NCBI GenBank assembly: GCA_900317515.1
Contig: ONHA01000018.1
Location: forward strand, 1 to 50,548
DNA from: an uncultured Eubacteriales bacterium
GTDB lineage: Bacteria > Bacillota > Clostridia > Lachnospirales > Lachnospiraceae
Length of the DNA: 50,548 nucleotides
Direction of reading: 5' to 3'
The first letter of the stretch is position 1, and each line of letters begins with the position of its first letter. The translations under genes were made by a program, and so were the position numbers. The notes under the pieces were generated by a model, which searched no databases, had not been told where the DNA came from, and saw nothing but the letters and a program-made list of their open reading frames with translations. This document shows, piece after piece, positions 34,420 to 43,117 of the stretch.

Positions 34420-36378
34420 TCACTCAGGTTGCGGCTGCTCCTCAGGCATCTCCCGGGCCTCCTCCGTCACGCCCAGCACCCCGTGCACATTGCTGAACAC
34501 GACCGCTCCGACTCTGCACCCGGGCGCAGCCCGCCTTGCAAGCTGCCTCCGGATCGCCACGATGAGGCTCTCCATAACCTCTGTATAGATCCCGTTTTCC
34601 TTCAAAATATCAATGCATGCGTCCGTCGTCGCAGCCTCCATGAGCCTGCGGCAGGTTTCCGCGTCCGCCCCGCAGAGCGCGGCGTGAGCCGTAAAGAGCT
34701 CCGTCCGGCAGTCCGCCGTCCGGCTGTGAGTGTTCATGATCCCGCCGGCAAGCTTCACGAGCTTCCCGATGTGACCTGCGAGCAGGACATCTGTAAATCC
34801 CAGAAGCCCCGCCTCGTCGATCGCCTCCCCGATGAAGTTCGAGCATTTGACGACCGGGATCCCGGGCTGATCGAGGCCCTGTTCCCTGAGGAAATCCGCC
34901 CCGTAGTTCCCCGGCACGAGGATCACCCTCTTACTTCCCGTCTCTCTGGCCTGCCTGAGCTCCAGCTTCACGGTCTCGACAAGCGCCGCCTCGCTCATCG
35001 GCTCCACGATCCCCGAGGTCCCGAGGATCGAAATGCCGCCCTCGATTCCGAGCTGTGGATTAAAGGTCTGCCGCGCGATCGCCTCGCCGCCCGGCACCGA
35101 GACCGTCACGGTAAGGCCTCCGTCATAACCCGCAAGCTCCGCGATCTCCGACACCGCCTTCCCGATCATCTCCCGCGGCACCCGGTTGATCGCCGCCTCT
35201 CCGACCGGCTGGTCGAGCCCCGGCTTTGTCACCCGGCCGACGCCCTCGCCGCCCTCGATGAGAAGCTCTCCCACATCGTTCAAAGCCACCTTCGAGAAAA
35301 TGAACACCCCATGCGTCCTGTCGATATCGTCCCCGCCGTCCTTTTTCACGGCGCAGGCAGCCCAGCCGGGTCCCTCCGACTTCTCTTCCGGCAGGACCTC
35401 CACCCGGATTCCCTTCGGGGTCATGAGCGCGACCGTCTCCGGCCAGCGGCCCAGCAGGAGTTTTCGGGCCGCCGCGGCCGCCGCCAGCGCGGCGCAGGTC
35501 CCCGTCGTGTACCCGCAGCGAAGACGCTTTCCGCCGGCGGTGATGTAGTGCTCAAACCGGGGAGCCGCCCCCGCGGAATCATCCGGCACAGCCGCACTCC
35601 TCCCCGGCCCGTACTCCAGCGTCTCAAAGCAGGGATCATACTTCCCTGCCTCCATATGAAAGAGCCCTGCGATATAGTCTCTCTCAAAGCACTCCTCCGG
35701 CGTTCCGATGCGGTCGATCTTATTTTCTGCCACACAGACGACCTTATCCGAGACCCTCCGGGCGAGATCGAGCTCGTGGAGGGACATGATGACGGCAAGG
35801 CCCCGCTCCCGGGCCATTTTCCGGAGAGTCGTGAGAAACTCCAGCTTGAAGCGGATATCGAGAAAGGAGGTCGGCTCGTCTAAAATGAGCACCTTCGGCT
35901 CCTGGCACAGCGCCCTCGCAAGCAGCACTCTCTGCCGCTGCCCGTCGCTCACCGCCCCGAACGGCTCCTCAGCGATGTCCGCTCCGCCCGTGAGGGCGAG
36001 TATCTCCCTGACGATCCGCTTATCCTCCGCGGAGAGGAACCCCATCCGCCCCGTATACGGATACCTGCCGGCCGCCGCGACCTCAAAGCAGGTCATCAGC
36101 TCGGGCTTCACCCGGTCCGTGAAGAGGGCCGCCATCTTCCTTGCGATCTCCCCCCGGGACTCCCTGGCCATGTCCCGGCCGTCAAGGTACACGGTTCCGC
36201 CGATGAGGGCGAGCTGCCCCGCGATGCTCTTCAAGATCGTCGACTTGCCCGCCCCGTTCGGCCCGATCAGGGTCACGATCTCCCCCGGAGCGGCCCCAAT
36301 CAGGACCCCTCCGATCAGCACCTTCCCGCCGTAGCCGACGGAGACGGATTCGGTTTTTAAAATCTTCCCCTGAGCCAT
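34420..36378 (-). CDS. ABC transporter ATPase fused to CbiD (cobalt-precorrin-5B C1-methyltransferase)
   Basis: 652 residues from the ATG at 36378 (AAAGGTGA upstream). Residues 1-~255 are a complete FecE/BtuD-type ATPase: Walker A GPNGAGKST (39-47), signature VSDGQRQRV (143-151), Walker B VLILDE (163-168), H-loop SLHELDLARR. Residues ~283-652 are CbiD, beginning LRCGYTTGTCAALAAAAA (287-304) and ending with VTEEAREMPEE-type residues; THGVFIFSKVALN and GGISILGTSGIVEPMSEAA are conserved CbiD motifs. The ATPase should serve the permease at 38244. One polypeptide therefore links import to a biosynthetic methylation, a combination I do not know from described systems. Confidence 0.92.
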   Translation of the reverse strand: MAQGKILKTESVSVGYGGKVLIGGVLIGAAPGEIVTLIGPNGAGKSTILKSIAGQLALIGGTVYLDGRDMARESRGEIARKMAALFTDRVKPELMTCFEVAAAGRYPYTGRMGFLSAEDKRIVREILALTGGADIAEEPFGAVSDGQRQRVLLARALCQEPKVLILDEPTSFLDIRFKLEFLTTLRKMARERGLAVIMSLHELDLARRVSDKVVCVAENKIDRIGTPEECFERDYIAGLFHMEAGKYDPCFETLEYGPGRSAAVPDDSAGAAPRFEHYITAGGKRLRCGYTTGTCAALAAAAAARKLLLGRWPETVALMTPKGIRVEVLPEEKSEGPGWAACAVKKDGGDDIDRTHGVFIFSKVALNDVGELLIEGGEGVGRVTKPGLDQPVGEAAINRVPREMIGKAVSEIAELAGYDGGLTVTVSVPGGEAIARQTFNPQLGIEGGISILGTSGIVEPMSEAALVETVKLELRQARETGSKRVILVPGNYGADFLREQGLDQPGIPVVKCSNFIGEAIDEAGLLGFTDVLLAGHIGKLVKLAGGIMNTHSRTADCRTELFTAHAALCGADAETCRRLMEAATTDACIDILKENGIYTEVMESLIVAIRRQLARRAAPGCRVGAVVFSNVHGVLGVTEEAREMPEEQPQPE

Positions 36379-36382
36379 CAAA

Positions 36383-38242
36383 TCACCTTTTTGCGATACA
36401 GAAAAATACCGGAAATGCCGCCGCAGCCGGCGCAAAATACCGGAAGCAGTCATTCACCGGGGACGCCATACAGGTCCCGATCACGAGGAGCACCGAGAGC
36501 ACCGGGAGGATCCACAGAAATTTTCTTCTTATTATAAGATACATCAAGAGGATCACGGTGAGCCACGTGTAAAGCGCGCACACATCGGTAAGCGACAAAA
36601 TCGGGAGCTTGTCCCAGATCTTCACCCACTCATGGAGGGTGCTCCGAAGGCCCTTCGTCCCTTCCGTATAATGAAAATCAAACTGCTCGTCAAAATCCCC
36701 GTTGCACCCGATCCAGTCGAAGACCGTCATGCCGCTGTTCCAGTTGCCTGACCGCTCCGGGAGCCTCGGCGCAAACGAGTAGTACCCGTAGCTCTGGGCG
36801 ATCGCCGCCTCGTAATAAGTTACCGGGAATCGTGTGAGGAACCCGGTCCAGATCTTCACGAGACCGGGCAGAAGCTCGCGCCCGCTCACATCCTGCCGGA
36901 ACCCGCTCTTGATGGGGTCCGAGACGGAGGGATCGTAGCCTGCGAGCTTCTCCATGTCGAAAACGCCCGCAAGAAGCGCGAGATCCTCCTCAGTGAGCGC
37001 CTCCCTGTCGTCCCTGTACACTCTCCCGATCTGCTGCAGCGGGATCGACAGGGCCTCTGCCGGGGAGCCCGAGGCGATGTTGAGCTGCGCGAGAGCGCCC
37101 CGCCAGCCGAAAAGCAGCACAATGGAGAGGAGAAGCAGCAGCGCGTCTTTTCCGTGCTTTTTCACAGCGAAGTAAAGTACGAGGATTGCCTCCACGGGCA
37201 GGACCATGTACACCAGATTGTGCCTCGTGAGGCAGGCGAGAAGGGCCGCCCCGCTGTGCCAAAGTGCGGTTCCCGCCGATGGGGTTTCATTTTCCGAAAC
37301 GTCTTCGATCACCAGATACAGGGTCAGGATATAGCTTGCATAGGCCCCCATCGAGAGCGTGTCCTTGAAGGCATGCTTCGCGTAGGCCCCGAAGACCGGC
37401 GTCACCGCGTAGAAAAGCGCCGTCCCGCCCCAGAGGACCCGCGAGAGCCCCCGGCTCCGCATCACGCCGACGATCTCCGCGAAGACGGACGCGATGAGAA
37501 TGTCCCTGATCAGAACGTAGAGGAAGATGCCGGCATTTTCGGAAATGAACTTCTTCCCGAACTCGTAGGAGACCCCGAGAAGGACCGTCGTAAACCACGG
37601 GTGATGGTCGTTGTGGGAGATGAGCCAGGACTTCAGCTGGTTGAAGACGTCATTGTCCATACTCGCCGGGTAGTAGGATACGATCCACACCGACCAGAAG
37701 GCCATGATGAACAAAAAGACTTCAAAAACAAAAAGTCTGCGGTTGTACGGCTTTTCCGCCTCCTCCGTAAGGTACCTCCCGGCTGCCTCCATGAGAAGGA
37801 CCGCGGCCATATAAAAGCACAGCGCCCAGCCAAGCACTAAAAGGAGGCTCCCGGTCATCGCCCACACGGAGGAACATGCAAAAAATGTATCCGTCTCCGC
37901 CACCATGAGCCCCGACACGTTGAGTACGGCAAATACGGCGGACACGAAGATCACGAGCGGATTCCCGGCAAAGCGGCTCCCTTTCAGCACATCTGAGGCA
38001 CGGTAGATGCCCCACGCGATGACGAACGCCAGAAGCGAGGGCACAAGCCCGTAGCCGGCCCCCATCACGCGCCTTGCGTGCTCCAAAAAGACCGGCAGTC
38101 CCCCCTCCGGCACATGGTCCACCGTCGCGAGGATCAGGGCTGACTCATCGATTTTGAGGTTGTAGGAGATCAGAAGGACGAGCGCGAGGAAGATCCCGGC
38201 AAGCCCCGAAAGAACCACTCTCTTTCCCGATAGCTTCTTCAT
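36383..38242 (-). CDS. polytopic membrane protein, DUF6020-like
   Basis: 619 residues with roughly a dozen membrane helices. FWSVWIVSYYPASMDNDVFNQL and HNDHHPWFTTVLLG are the conserved loop motifs that I associate with DUF6020-type proteins (GT-C-like membrane enzymes of Clostridia); PVNDCFRYFAPAAAAFPVFF closes the protein. Its function is unknown, and a lipid-linked sugar transferase role is only a fold-level guess. It is not a known cobalamin enzyme, yet it sits with gaps of 1 and 4 nt between the permease and the ABC-CbiD gene, so it is certainly co-transcribed under the riboswitch. Confidence 0.78.
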   Translation of the reverse strand: MKKLSGKRVVLSGLAGIFLALVLLISYNLKIDESALILATVDHVPEGGLPVFLEHARRVMGAGYGLVPSLLAFVIAWGIYRASDVLKGSRFAGNPLVIFVSAVFAVLNVSGLMVAETDTFFACSSVWAMTGSLLLVLGWALCFYMAAVLLMEAAGRYLTEEAEKPYNRRLFVFEVFLFIMAFWSVWIVSYYPASMDNDVFNQLKSWLISHNDHHPWFTTVLLGVSYEFGKKFISENAGIFLYVLIRDILIASVFAEIVGVMRSRGLSRVLWGGTALFYAVTPVFGAYAKHAFKDTLSMGAYASYILTLYLVIEDVSENETPSAGTALWHSGAALLACLTRHNLVYMVLPVEAILVLYFAVKKHGKDALLLLLSIVLLFGWRGALAQLNIASGSPAEALSIPLQQIGRVYRDDREALTEEDLALLAGVFDMEKLAGYDPSVSDPIKSGFRQDVSGRELLPGLVKIWTGFLTRFPVTYYEAAIAQSYGYYSFAPRLPERSGNWNSGMTVFDWIGCNGDFDEQFDFHYTEGTKGLRSTLHEWVKIWDKLPILSLTDVCALYTWLTVILLMYLIIRRKFLWILPVLSVLLVIGTCMASPVNDCFRYFAPAAAAFPVFFCIAKR

Positions 38243-38243
38243 C

Positions 38244-39218
38244 TCACTCCCCCGCCTTTCTCCTCACTAAGATAAAAATGACAACCGGCGCCCCGAACAC
38301 CGCCGTCACCGTGCTGATCGAAAGCTCCGTCGGCGAAAAGATCGTTCTGGCCAGAAGATCCGAAAACAGGCAGAAGACGCCTCCGCCCAGGAAACATGCC
38401 GGTATCATCACGACCGGTCTCGAGGTCCCGAAGAGCCGTGCGGCCACATGGGGCACCGCGATGCCCACGAAGGACACCGGGCCCGCGAAGGCCGTTACGC
38501 AGGCGGCAAGCAGGCTCGATAAGACGACGAGCGCGATCCGAAACCGCCCGACGTTCACGCCGACGCTCTTTGCGTGGGTCTCCCCAAGCTGGTAGGCCGC
38601 CATCGGCTTCGAGATGAACAGCGTCATCAGCACCGCCGGCAGGATCACCGCGGTCATGACCTGTACATTTCCCCAGGTGATGCCGGAAAATGACCCCCTC
38701 GACCAGTTGTGGAGATTCACAATGTCCGCATCCTCGGCAAATGTCACAATGAAGTCCGTGACCGCCGAGCAGATGTACCCGATCATGACGCCGCTTATGA
38801 TGAGGATGGACATTTTATCGACCAGCCGCGCCATGATGAGCACAAACCCCATCGCGAGCATCGCGCCGGCGAAGGCCGCCAGGATCATCCCCCACGAGCT
38901 CACATTCCGCGAGACGCCCAGAGTGAAGACCATGACCGCGGCCACCATGAGCTTGGCGCCCGAGGAGATTCCTAAAATGAACGGCCCCGCGATCGGATTG
39001 TGGAAAAAGGTCTGCAGAAGATACCCGGCAAGCGCCAGCGCGCCGCCAAGTATGAGGGCCGCGAGCGCCCGCGGAAGGCGGATGTTCAGGACAATGTATG
39101 CGTGCCAGAGCTCCTTAAAGGAGAGGGCAACGCTCCCGATGCAGATGTTCAGAAAGAGGAATCCCACGGCGAGCAGGATGAGGAGCGCGAATGCCGCTCC
39201 GGTGTGGCGTCTCTTCAT
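38244..39218 (-). CDS. FecCD/BtuC-family ABC permease
   Basis: 324 residues, about nine or ten membrane segments, the size of BtuC/FecD. RLPRALAALILGGALALAGYLLQTFFHNPIAGP is represented by the motifs RLPRALAALILGGALALAG and QTFFHNPIA; GPVSFVGIAVPHVAARLF near the C terminus is the ATPase-coupling loop. These permeases import vitamin B12, haem or siderophores. It lies 3 nt after the binding protein and 1 nt before the DUF6020-like gene. The partner ATPase is the N-terminal half of the CbiD fusion. Confidence 0.92.
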   Translation of the reverse strand: MKRRHTGAAFALLILLAVGFLFLNICIGSVALSFKELWHAYIVLNIRLPRALAALILGGALALAGYLLQTFFHNPIAGPFILGISSGAKLMVAAVMVFTLGVSRNVSSWGMILAAFAGAMLAMGFVLIMARLVDKMSILIISGVMIGYICSAVTDFIVTFAEDADIVNLHNWSRGSFSGITWGNVQVMTAVILPAVLMTLFISKPMAAYQLGETHAKSVGVNVGRFRIALVVLSSLLAACVTAFAGPVSFVGIAVPHVAARLFGTSRPVVMIPACFLGGGVFCLFSDLLARTIFSPTELSISTVTAVFGAPVVIFILVRRKAGE

Positions 39219-39221
39219 TTT

Positions 39222-40793
39222 TCACTCCAGCCTGTAAAGAAATGTCATGTCCGGATCCTCCTCCGTGAGCATGCATCGGACATCCGTGACGAAATCTCCC
39301 ATCTCCATGACGGACTGGAAGAGGTTTCCGGTCGTCGCGAAGACGTGCCCCTCCCGGACCGCGCGGCAGTCGGCGAGCACCGGGCATTTTTCGAGCAGCT
39401 CGGGTAAGCCCGCAAGCTCCCCCGGGATATCGCTGCTGTAAATGAAATAATCCGCCTCCCGCGCCCCCGCGTAGAAGGCCTCGATCTCCATCGTGGTCGT
39501 GGCGGAATGGGAACCTGCCCCGCGCGTGAGGTCCTTGAAAGCGTATGTCCCGCCGGCCTTTTCGATGAGTGCCGGGATGTAGTCGTCGGCGGTCCGGACG
39601 ACCGCGGCTCCGTTCGTGTTGATATAGAAAAATGCCGCCGTCTTCCCCGTCTCCTCAAGCCCCTTAAGGCTCTCGAATTTGGCCAGCTGTCCGGCAAATG
39701 CCTCCTCCGCCTCCGCCGTATGCCCCGTGATAAGGCCGTAGAGTTTGACCCACTCCATCCGGCCTTCCGGCGTGGTCTCGTAGGAGGAGCGGTCCACGAG
39801 GACGGGGATCCCGAAGGACGCGAGCATCTCCCGGACTTCCGGGGCGTGGTAGATCATGGTGTTCTCGATCGCAAGCCCGCATCCTTCCGCGAGGATTGTC
39901 TCGTAGTCGGGGGCGGAGTATTTTCCCACATACAAAATAGAATTGCTCGCGGCGGTCATGGCTTCCTTAACTTCCGGCCGGGCCCAGTCGGTGCCCTTGA
40001 AGCTTGTGAAGCGCACATCGGGGAGCGCTTTGCAGGCCGCATAGAAGTCCATGTCGGAGGACGAGGCCATGTAGACGTTTTCCGCCGGGGTCTTGATGAC
40101 GCTCACATCCGCCGCCAGGTTCTCCGGGGCCTCGGAGCCCTCGGGGACCAGCAGGAAACGGCTCGAATCCCCCGGGATGGTCACAAGGACGAGGTCCCCC
40201 TCATAGTAATCCGCAGAGAACTGCTCTGCGAAGGCAAGATCAAGGCTTCCGGTCTTTGCAAGCCCCGGCAGAGGGTCCGCCGAGAGCTCTCTTGCTCCTT
40301 CCGCGGGAGCCTCAGAGGCTTCAGAAGCACTCTCCTCCCCGAAAATGAGCGTATAGTCGATGAGATGCGGCGTGCTCATCGCGGTCGTGTCCGCCTGGAC
40401 CTCCACGCGGCAGGGCGGCTTCGGGATCGGGATCTCAAACGTTGAACCGCCGTCCATTGAGATTGGCTCATAGCGCTCCCCGTCCACGACCATGTAGTCA
40501 TAGTTCGAGCTCGACCACCTGATCACCGCGGTACAGCCGCCGTTTTCCGTCCGCACTTCCGCGGGGGAGGCCACGGAGGCCTTGCCCGAGCCGCCCTCGA
40601 GGGCCACGTTCACTTCATATATTTCATGAGCAGCCGAATCGGCTTTTTCAATTGATTCCTTATTCGATTCCTGCCGGGCTTCCGCCCCCTTATCTGTGCC
40701 TGTCGCGTTCCCGCATGCCGTGAGGCCTGCCGCGGTCAGACTTAAGGCGAGCAGGACGGCTTTAAGGCGCATCCCAAGTCCATAGTTTATCAT
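39222..40793 (-). CDS. ABC substrate-binding lipoprotein with extra N-terminal domain
   Basis: 523 residues. Lipobox LTAC (Cys27). Residues ~57-152 form a beta-rich domain (YEVNVALEGGSGKASV, AVIRWSSSNYDYMVVDG, TTAMSTPHLIDYTL) of a kind repeatedly seen on exported metal-uptake proteins of Lachnospiraceae, reminiscent of NEAT-like sandwiches. Residues ~190-523 are a class III (BtuF/FhuD-like) binding protein: LVTIPGDSSRFLLVP, LAIENTMIYHAPEVREML, VLVDRSSYETTPEGRMEW, SLFQSV-like end. Ligand could be a corrinoid, cobalt chelate or haem-like tetrapyrrole. AAGGA lies before the ATG. Confidence 0.85.
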   Translation of the reverse strand: MINYGLGMRLKAVLLALSLTAAGLTACGNATGTDKGAEARQESNKESIEKADSAAHEIYEVNVALEGGSGKASVASPAEVRTENGGCTAVIRWSSSNYDYMVVDGERYEPISMDGGSTFEIPIPKPPCRVEVQADTTAMSTPHLIDYTLIFGEESASEASEAPAEGARELSADPLPGLAKTGSLDLAFAEQFSADYYEGDLVLVTIPGDSSRFLLVPEGSEAPENLAADVSVIKTPAENVYMASSSDMDFYAACKALPDVRFTSFKGTDWARPEVKEAMTAASNSILYVGKYSAPDYETILAEGCGLAIENTMIYHAPEVREMLASFGIPVLVDRSSYETTPEGRMEWVKLYGLITGHTAEAEEAFAGQLAKFESLKGLEETGKTAAFFYINTNGAAVVRTADDYIPALIEKAGGTYAFKDLTRGAGSHSATTTMEIEAFYAGAREADYFIYSSDIPGELAGLPELLEKCPVLADCRAVREGHVFATTGNLFQSVMEMGDFVTDVRCMLTEEDPDMTFLYRLE

Positions 40794-40851
40794 ATTGAGG
40801 TCCTTTTTGGTTTTGATTTCATCGGCGCAAGCCCCGCCTGGCGCTTCTTTT

Positions 40852-40968
40852 TGTGCCTCCCGGCGTCCTTTACCTGATATAAGCTTGATTCTGCCGCCGC
40901 CCGGTACTACTACTGCGCCTCCCGGCGGCTTTTACCTGATATAAGCTTGATTTTGCCGCCACCCGGTA
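40852..40968 (-). repeat. two tandem 55-bp structured repeats in the cbiK-binding protein gap
   Basis: 40852-40906 and 40914-40968 are 55-bp direct repeats with 5 differences, period 62. Each reads on the minus strand as a GC arm (GGCGGC), an AT-rich centre with AAGCTTATATCAGGTAAA, and a second GC arm (GCCGCC in the upstream copy), so each can fold as a stem-loop. This is part of the 364-nt gap 40794-41157, which has no gene. Confidence 0.85.
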
Positions 40969-41076
40969 ATCAGCACCCCCCTCTGCCGGAAAGAACATCT
41001 CATTTTACCGGACAGAAGGGAGATGCTCTAGCTCATCGGGTAATTTCATTTTCAAATTCCAAGGCCGGCATATTCA

Positions 41077-41119
41077 ATTTACCGGATGATCAGGCTTTCA
41101 CCTCCATCATCCGGTAAAT
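41077..41119. other. 14-bp perfect stem-loop after the cbiK-like gene
   Basis: ATTTACCGGATGAT (41077-41090) and its exact complement (41106-41119) enclose a 15-nt loop, 38 nt downstream of the cbiK-like stop. There is no U-run, so it is more likely an mRNA-stabilising or regulatory structure than a simple terminator. Further TTACCGG/CCGGTAA units occur at 41014-41020 and 40963-40969. Confidence 0.7.
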
Positions 41120-41157
41120 GTCATTACTCCATCATCTAAAACTCACTGAAAACACGT

Positions 41158-42783
41158 TTATTCCGCCGGAACCGGGTCCTCCACGCTCACGACGTGGTCG
41201 TACCAGACGCCCTTCTCGCCGATGATCGCAAGATCAAAGTCCTGATCGATTCCCGGCACCGGAACATCAAACCCGTAGACCTCCTCGGTCGTCCCGTCGG
41301 CGTAGGTCACCGTGTCCGTGGTAGGCTGGAGGATTTCATTTTCCGAAGCCTTCTCAGCGTCCGCGGCCTTGCCGACATAGAGGTTCAGGATCTTTTTGGA
41401 AATGAGACTCACATGGATCGTCATCCTCCCATCCTTCACCGTGAGGGTGCCCTTGTCGTCCAGGGCCTCGTTCACCTTGAACATGGAGCTGTCGGTGTCG
41501 AACTCGGCGGTGTAGGTGCCGTCCGGAAGGTCTGCGGCCTTTGCCGCAGAGGCGCCTGCCGCGCTTCCGCTGTTTGCGATGGCATCCGCGGTGTGAGCGA
41601 TATAGATCTTCTGAATCGAATCGATCCGGCCGAGACCTACGACTTGGCACTCGACAGCCTCAAAGCTGCCGGTGGCCTTGAACTCGCTGAACCAGGAATC
41701 ATCGTCATCGCCGGCCATGTCGTTGTTGGCGTGGTCACCGGCCACGACCATGAGCGGCCGCAGGACGACCTTCTTGTAGCCGGCCTCCGTCACAGCCTTG
41801 ATGATGCTCTCGCAGGAGGTCTCCTCCGGCTCACCCTCGACGGTGCCGATGAAGACATTTTTGTAGCCGAGCTCCGCCATCTGAGCCTGCATCTGGCTGT
41901 AGCTCACCTTCGCGGTGTGGGAGGTGCCGTGGCCCATGAAGACAAATGCAGCCCCCTCAGCCTCCGCCTCCTCAAGGCTCTCATAGCCGGCCGTCTTGTA
42001 TGCCTCCGCCGTGAGCGCCTCCGCGACCGCCTTCTTGTCCTCGTTCACGTCAGCGGTACCGCTGCCGACTTTCCCGAGGAGCGGCTCCGCCACGGCCACG
42101 GTCTCAAATTTGTCCGCATAGGCCTCGAGATTTTCAGTCAGCTCGTCGTACTCCGCCCCGTGCATGAGGTGGGTCGGCTGAACGACCAGGTTCTTCACAC
42201 CGTTTTTGACGGCGCGCTCAAGGGCCTGCTCCACGTTGTCGATGAATTCTTCATCGCGGGCCTGCACATGATTGATGATGATCTGGGACGTAAATGCTCT
42301 CCTCACCGACCAGTCCGGATACGCCGCCGCGAGGGCATCCTCGATCCCCTTCACATCGTAGGCGCGGCTGTCGTTAAATGAGGTTCCGAAGCTTACCACG
42401 AGGATTTCATTTTCCCCGATCTCGTCGGCGTTTCGCGGGTCATCCTGCGAGGCGTCGCCCGTGTCGCGCCCGAAGTAGTCCGGGTCCGCGTCGTCGCCGT
42501 CGACCAGGGCCTTCTGGGCGTCCGTGAGCTTGTCCCAGGCTGCCTTTGCGGCCGCGCACTGCTCGTCGGTCTTGTCCGTCCGCTTCTGGACGTAGATCGC
42601 GTCGATGAGGGCGGCGACTTCGTCCGCTGCGGCCTGGTCATCCACGGGCGCTTTTGTGCTCTCCGCCGCGGTGCTCTCTGCTTTCGTGCTCTCCGCTTTC
42701 GTGCTCTCCGAAGCGGCGCCGCCGCAGGCGGCAAGACCTGCCGCGAGTGTCAGTGTCAGCATGAATGCTACTGCTTTTTTCAT
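41158..42783 (-). CDS. cbiK: exported sirohydrochlorin cobaltochelatase (CbiK type) with C-terminal extra domain
   Basis: 541 residues, about twice normal CbiK. Signal peptide and lipobox LAAC (Cys20), Ser/Thr/Lys-rich linker, a short helical spacer (~48-100), then CbiK at ~125-400: ILVVSFGTSFNDSR, RRAFTSQIIINHVQARD, catalytic His205 in VQPTHLMHGAEYDE, His285 in MGHGTSHTA, and VVAGDHANNDMAGDD. Residues ~418-540 are a beta-rich domain (LPDGTYTAEFDTDSSMFKV, KGVWYDHVVSV) of the NEAT-like/iron-transport-associated type. Chelatases of this group insert Co2+ (sometimes Fe2+) into sirohydrochlorin. The lipid anchor places it outside the membrane, as in periplasmic CbiK of Desulfovibrio. AGGAGG precedes the ATG; a cobalamin riboswitch controls it. 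Confidence 0.9.
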   Translation of the reverse strand: MKKAVAFMLTLTLAAGLAACGGAASESTKAESTKAESTAAESTKAPVDDQAAADEVAALIDAIYVQKRTDKTDEQCAAAKAAWDKLTDAQKALVDGDDADPDYFGRDTGDASQDDPRNADEIGENEILVVSFGTSFNDSRAYDVKGIEDALAAAYPDWSVRRAFTSQIIINHVQARDEEFIDNVEQALERAVKNGVKNLVVQPTHLMHGAEYDELTENLEAYADKFETVAVAEPLLGKVGSGTADVNEDKKAVAEALTAEAYKTAGYESLEEAEAEGAAFVFMGHGTSHTAKVSYSQMQAQMAELGYKNVFIGTVEGEPEETSCESIIKAVTEAGYKKVVLRPLMVVAGDHANNDMAGDDDDSWFSEFKATGSFEAVECQVVGLGRIDSIQKIYIAHTADAIANSGSAAGASAAKAADLPDGTYTAEFDTDSSMFKVNEALDDKGTLTVKDGRMTIHVSLISKKILNLYVGKAADAEKASENEILQPTTDTVTYADGTTEEVYGFDVPVPGIDQDFDLAIIGEKGVWYDHVVSVEDPVPAE

Positions 42784-42810
42784 TTTCTGCCTCCTATTAT
42801 ATAGTATTTA

Positions 42811-42850
42811 ATAAAAATAGAAAAGAGAGGGCTGCGGTCACAGTCCTCTC
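42811..42850 (-). terminator. riboswitch-associated intrinsic terminator
   Basis: 10-bp stem with one mismatch (42825-42834 with 42841-42850, 6-nt loop) followed on the minus strand by UUUUCUAUUUUUAU (42824-42811). It lies between the cobalamin aptamer and the cbiK ribosome binding site, the position of a transcription-attenuation expression platform. Confidence 0.82.
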
Positions 42851-42949
42851 CTTTATCTGCATAGAATGCCCGGGCCGATTCCCCAGGAAACCGTCCCGCC
42901 TTGATCACGCAAATATGGGAAAGCCGATCCGTGGCCCGCAGATCCGACA

Positions 42950-43108
42950 GTCCCCATGAGGGCAGGTCTCCTGGCTTCGTTCATCGCCCCGGCTCTCTTC
43001 CCGGTTTCCCAGTGATCATGAGCTGCGGCTCCCGTACACAGTGACGGCATCGCTCCGGATTCGCACCGGATTCCCTTTTCACCCGCCCGTATCGGCGGAC
43101 ACCTTCAT
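42950..43108 (-). promoter_or_regulatory. cobalamin (B12) riboswitch
   Basis: On the minus strand the canonical B12 box AAGCCAGGAGACCTGCC is at 42977-42961, and the upstream conserved core AAAGGGAATCCGGTGCGAAT lies around 43081-43062, followed by GTCACTGTG. Spacing and order match the cobalamin aptamer; ends are approximate. Binding of adenosylcobalamin would be expected to favour the terminator at 42811-42850 and switch off the ~23-kb operon. Confidence 0.95.
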
Positions 43109-43117
43109 GGTACTCTT

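Noticed and set aside
34201-35883. 560-codon plus-strand frame across the ABC-CbiD gene
   Set aside because: Antisense shadow; the minus strand carries intact ATPase and CbiD motifs over the same region.
40852-40968. The two 55-bp repeats as a CRISPR remnant
   Set aside because: Only two copies, a 7-nt spacer and no cas genes; repeat length is also too great.
40794-41157. A second cobalamin riboswitch before the binding protein gene
   Set aside because: No B12 box (GCCAGGAGACCTGCC-like) or GGTGCGAAT core occurs in the gap.
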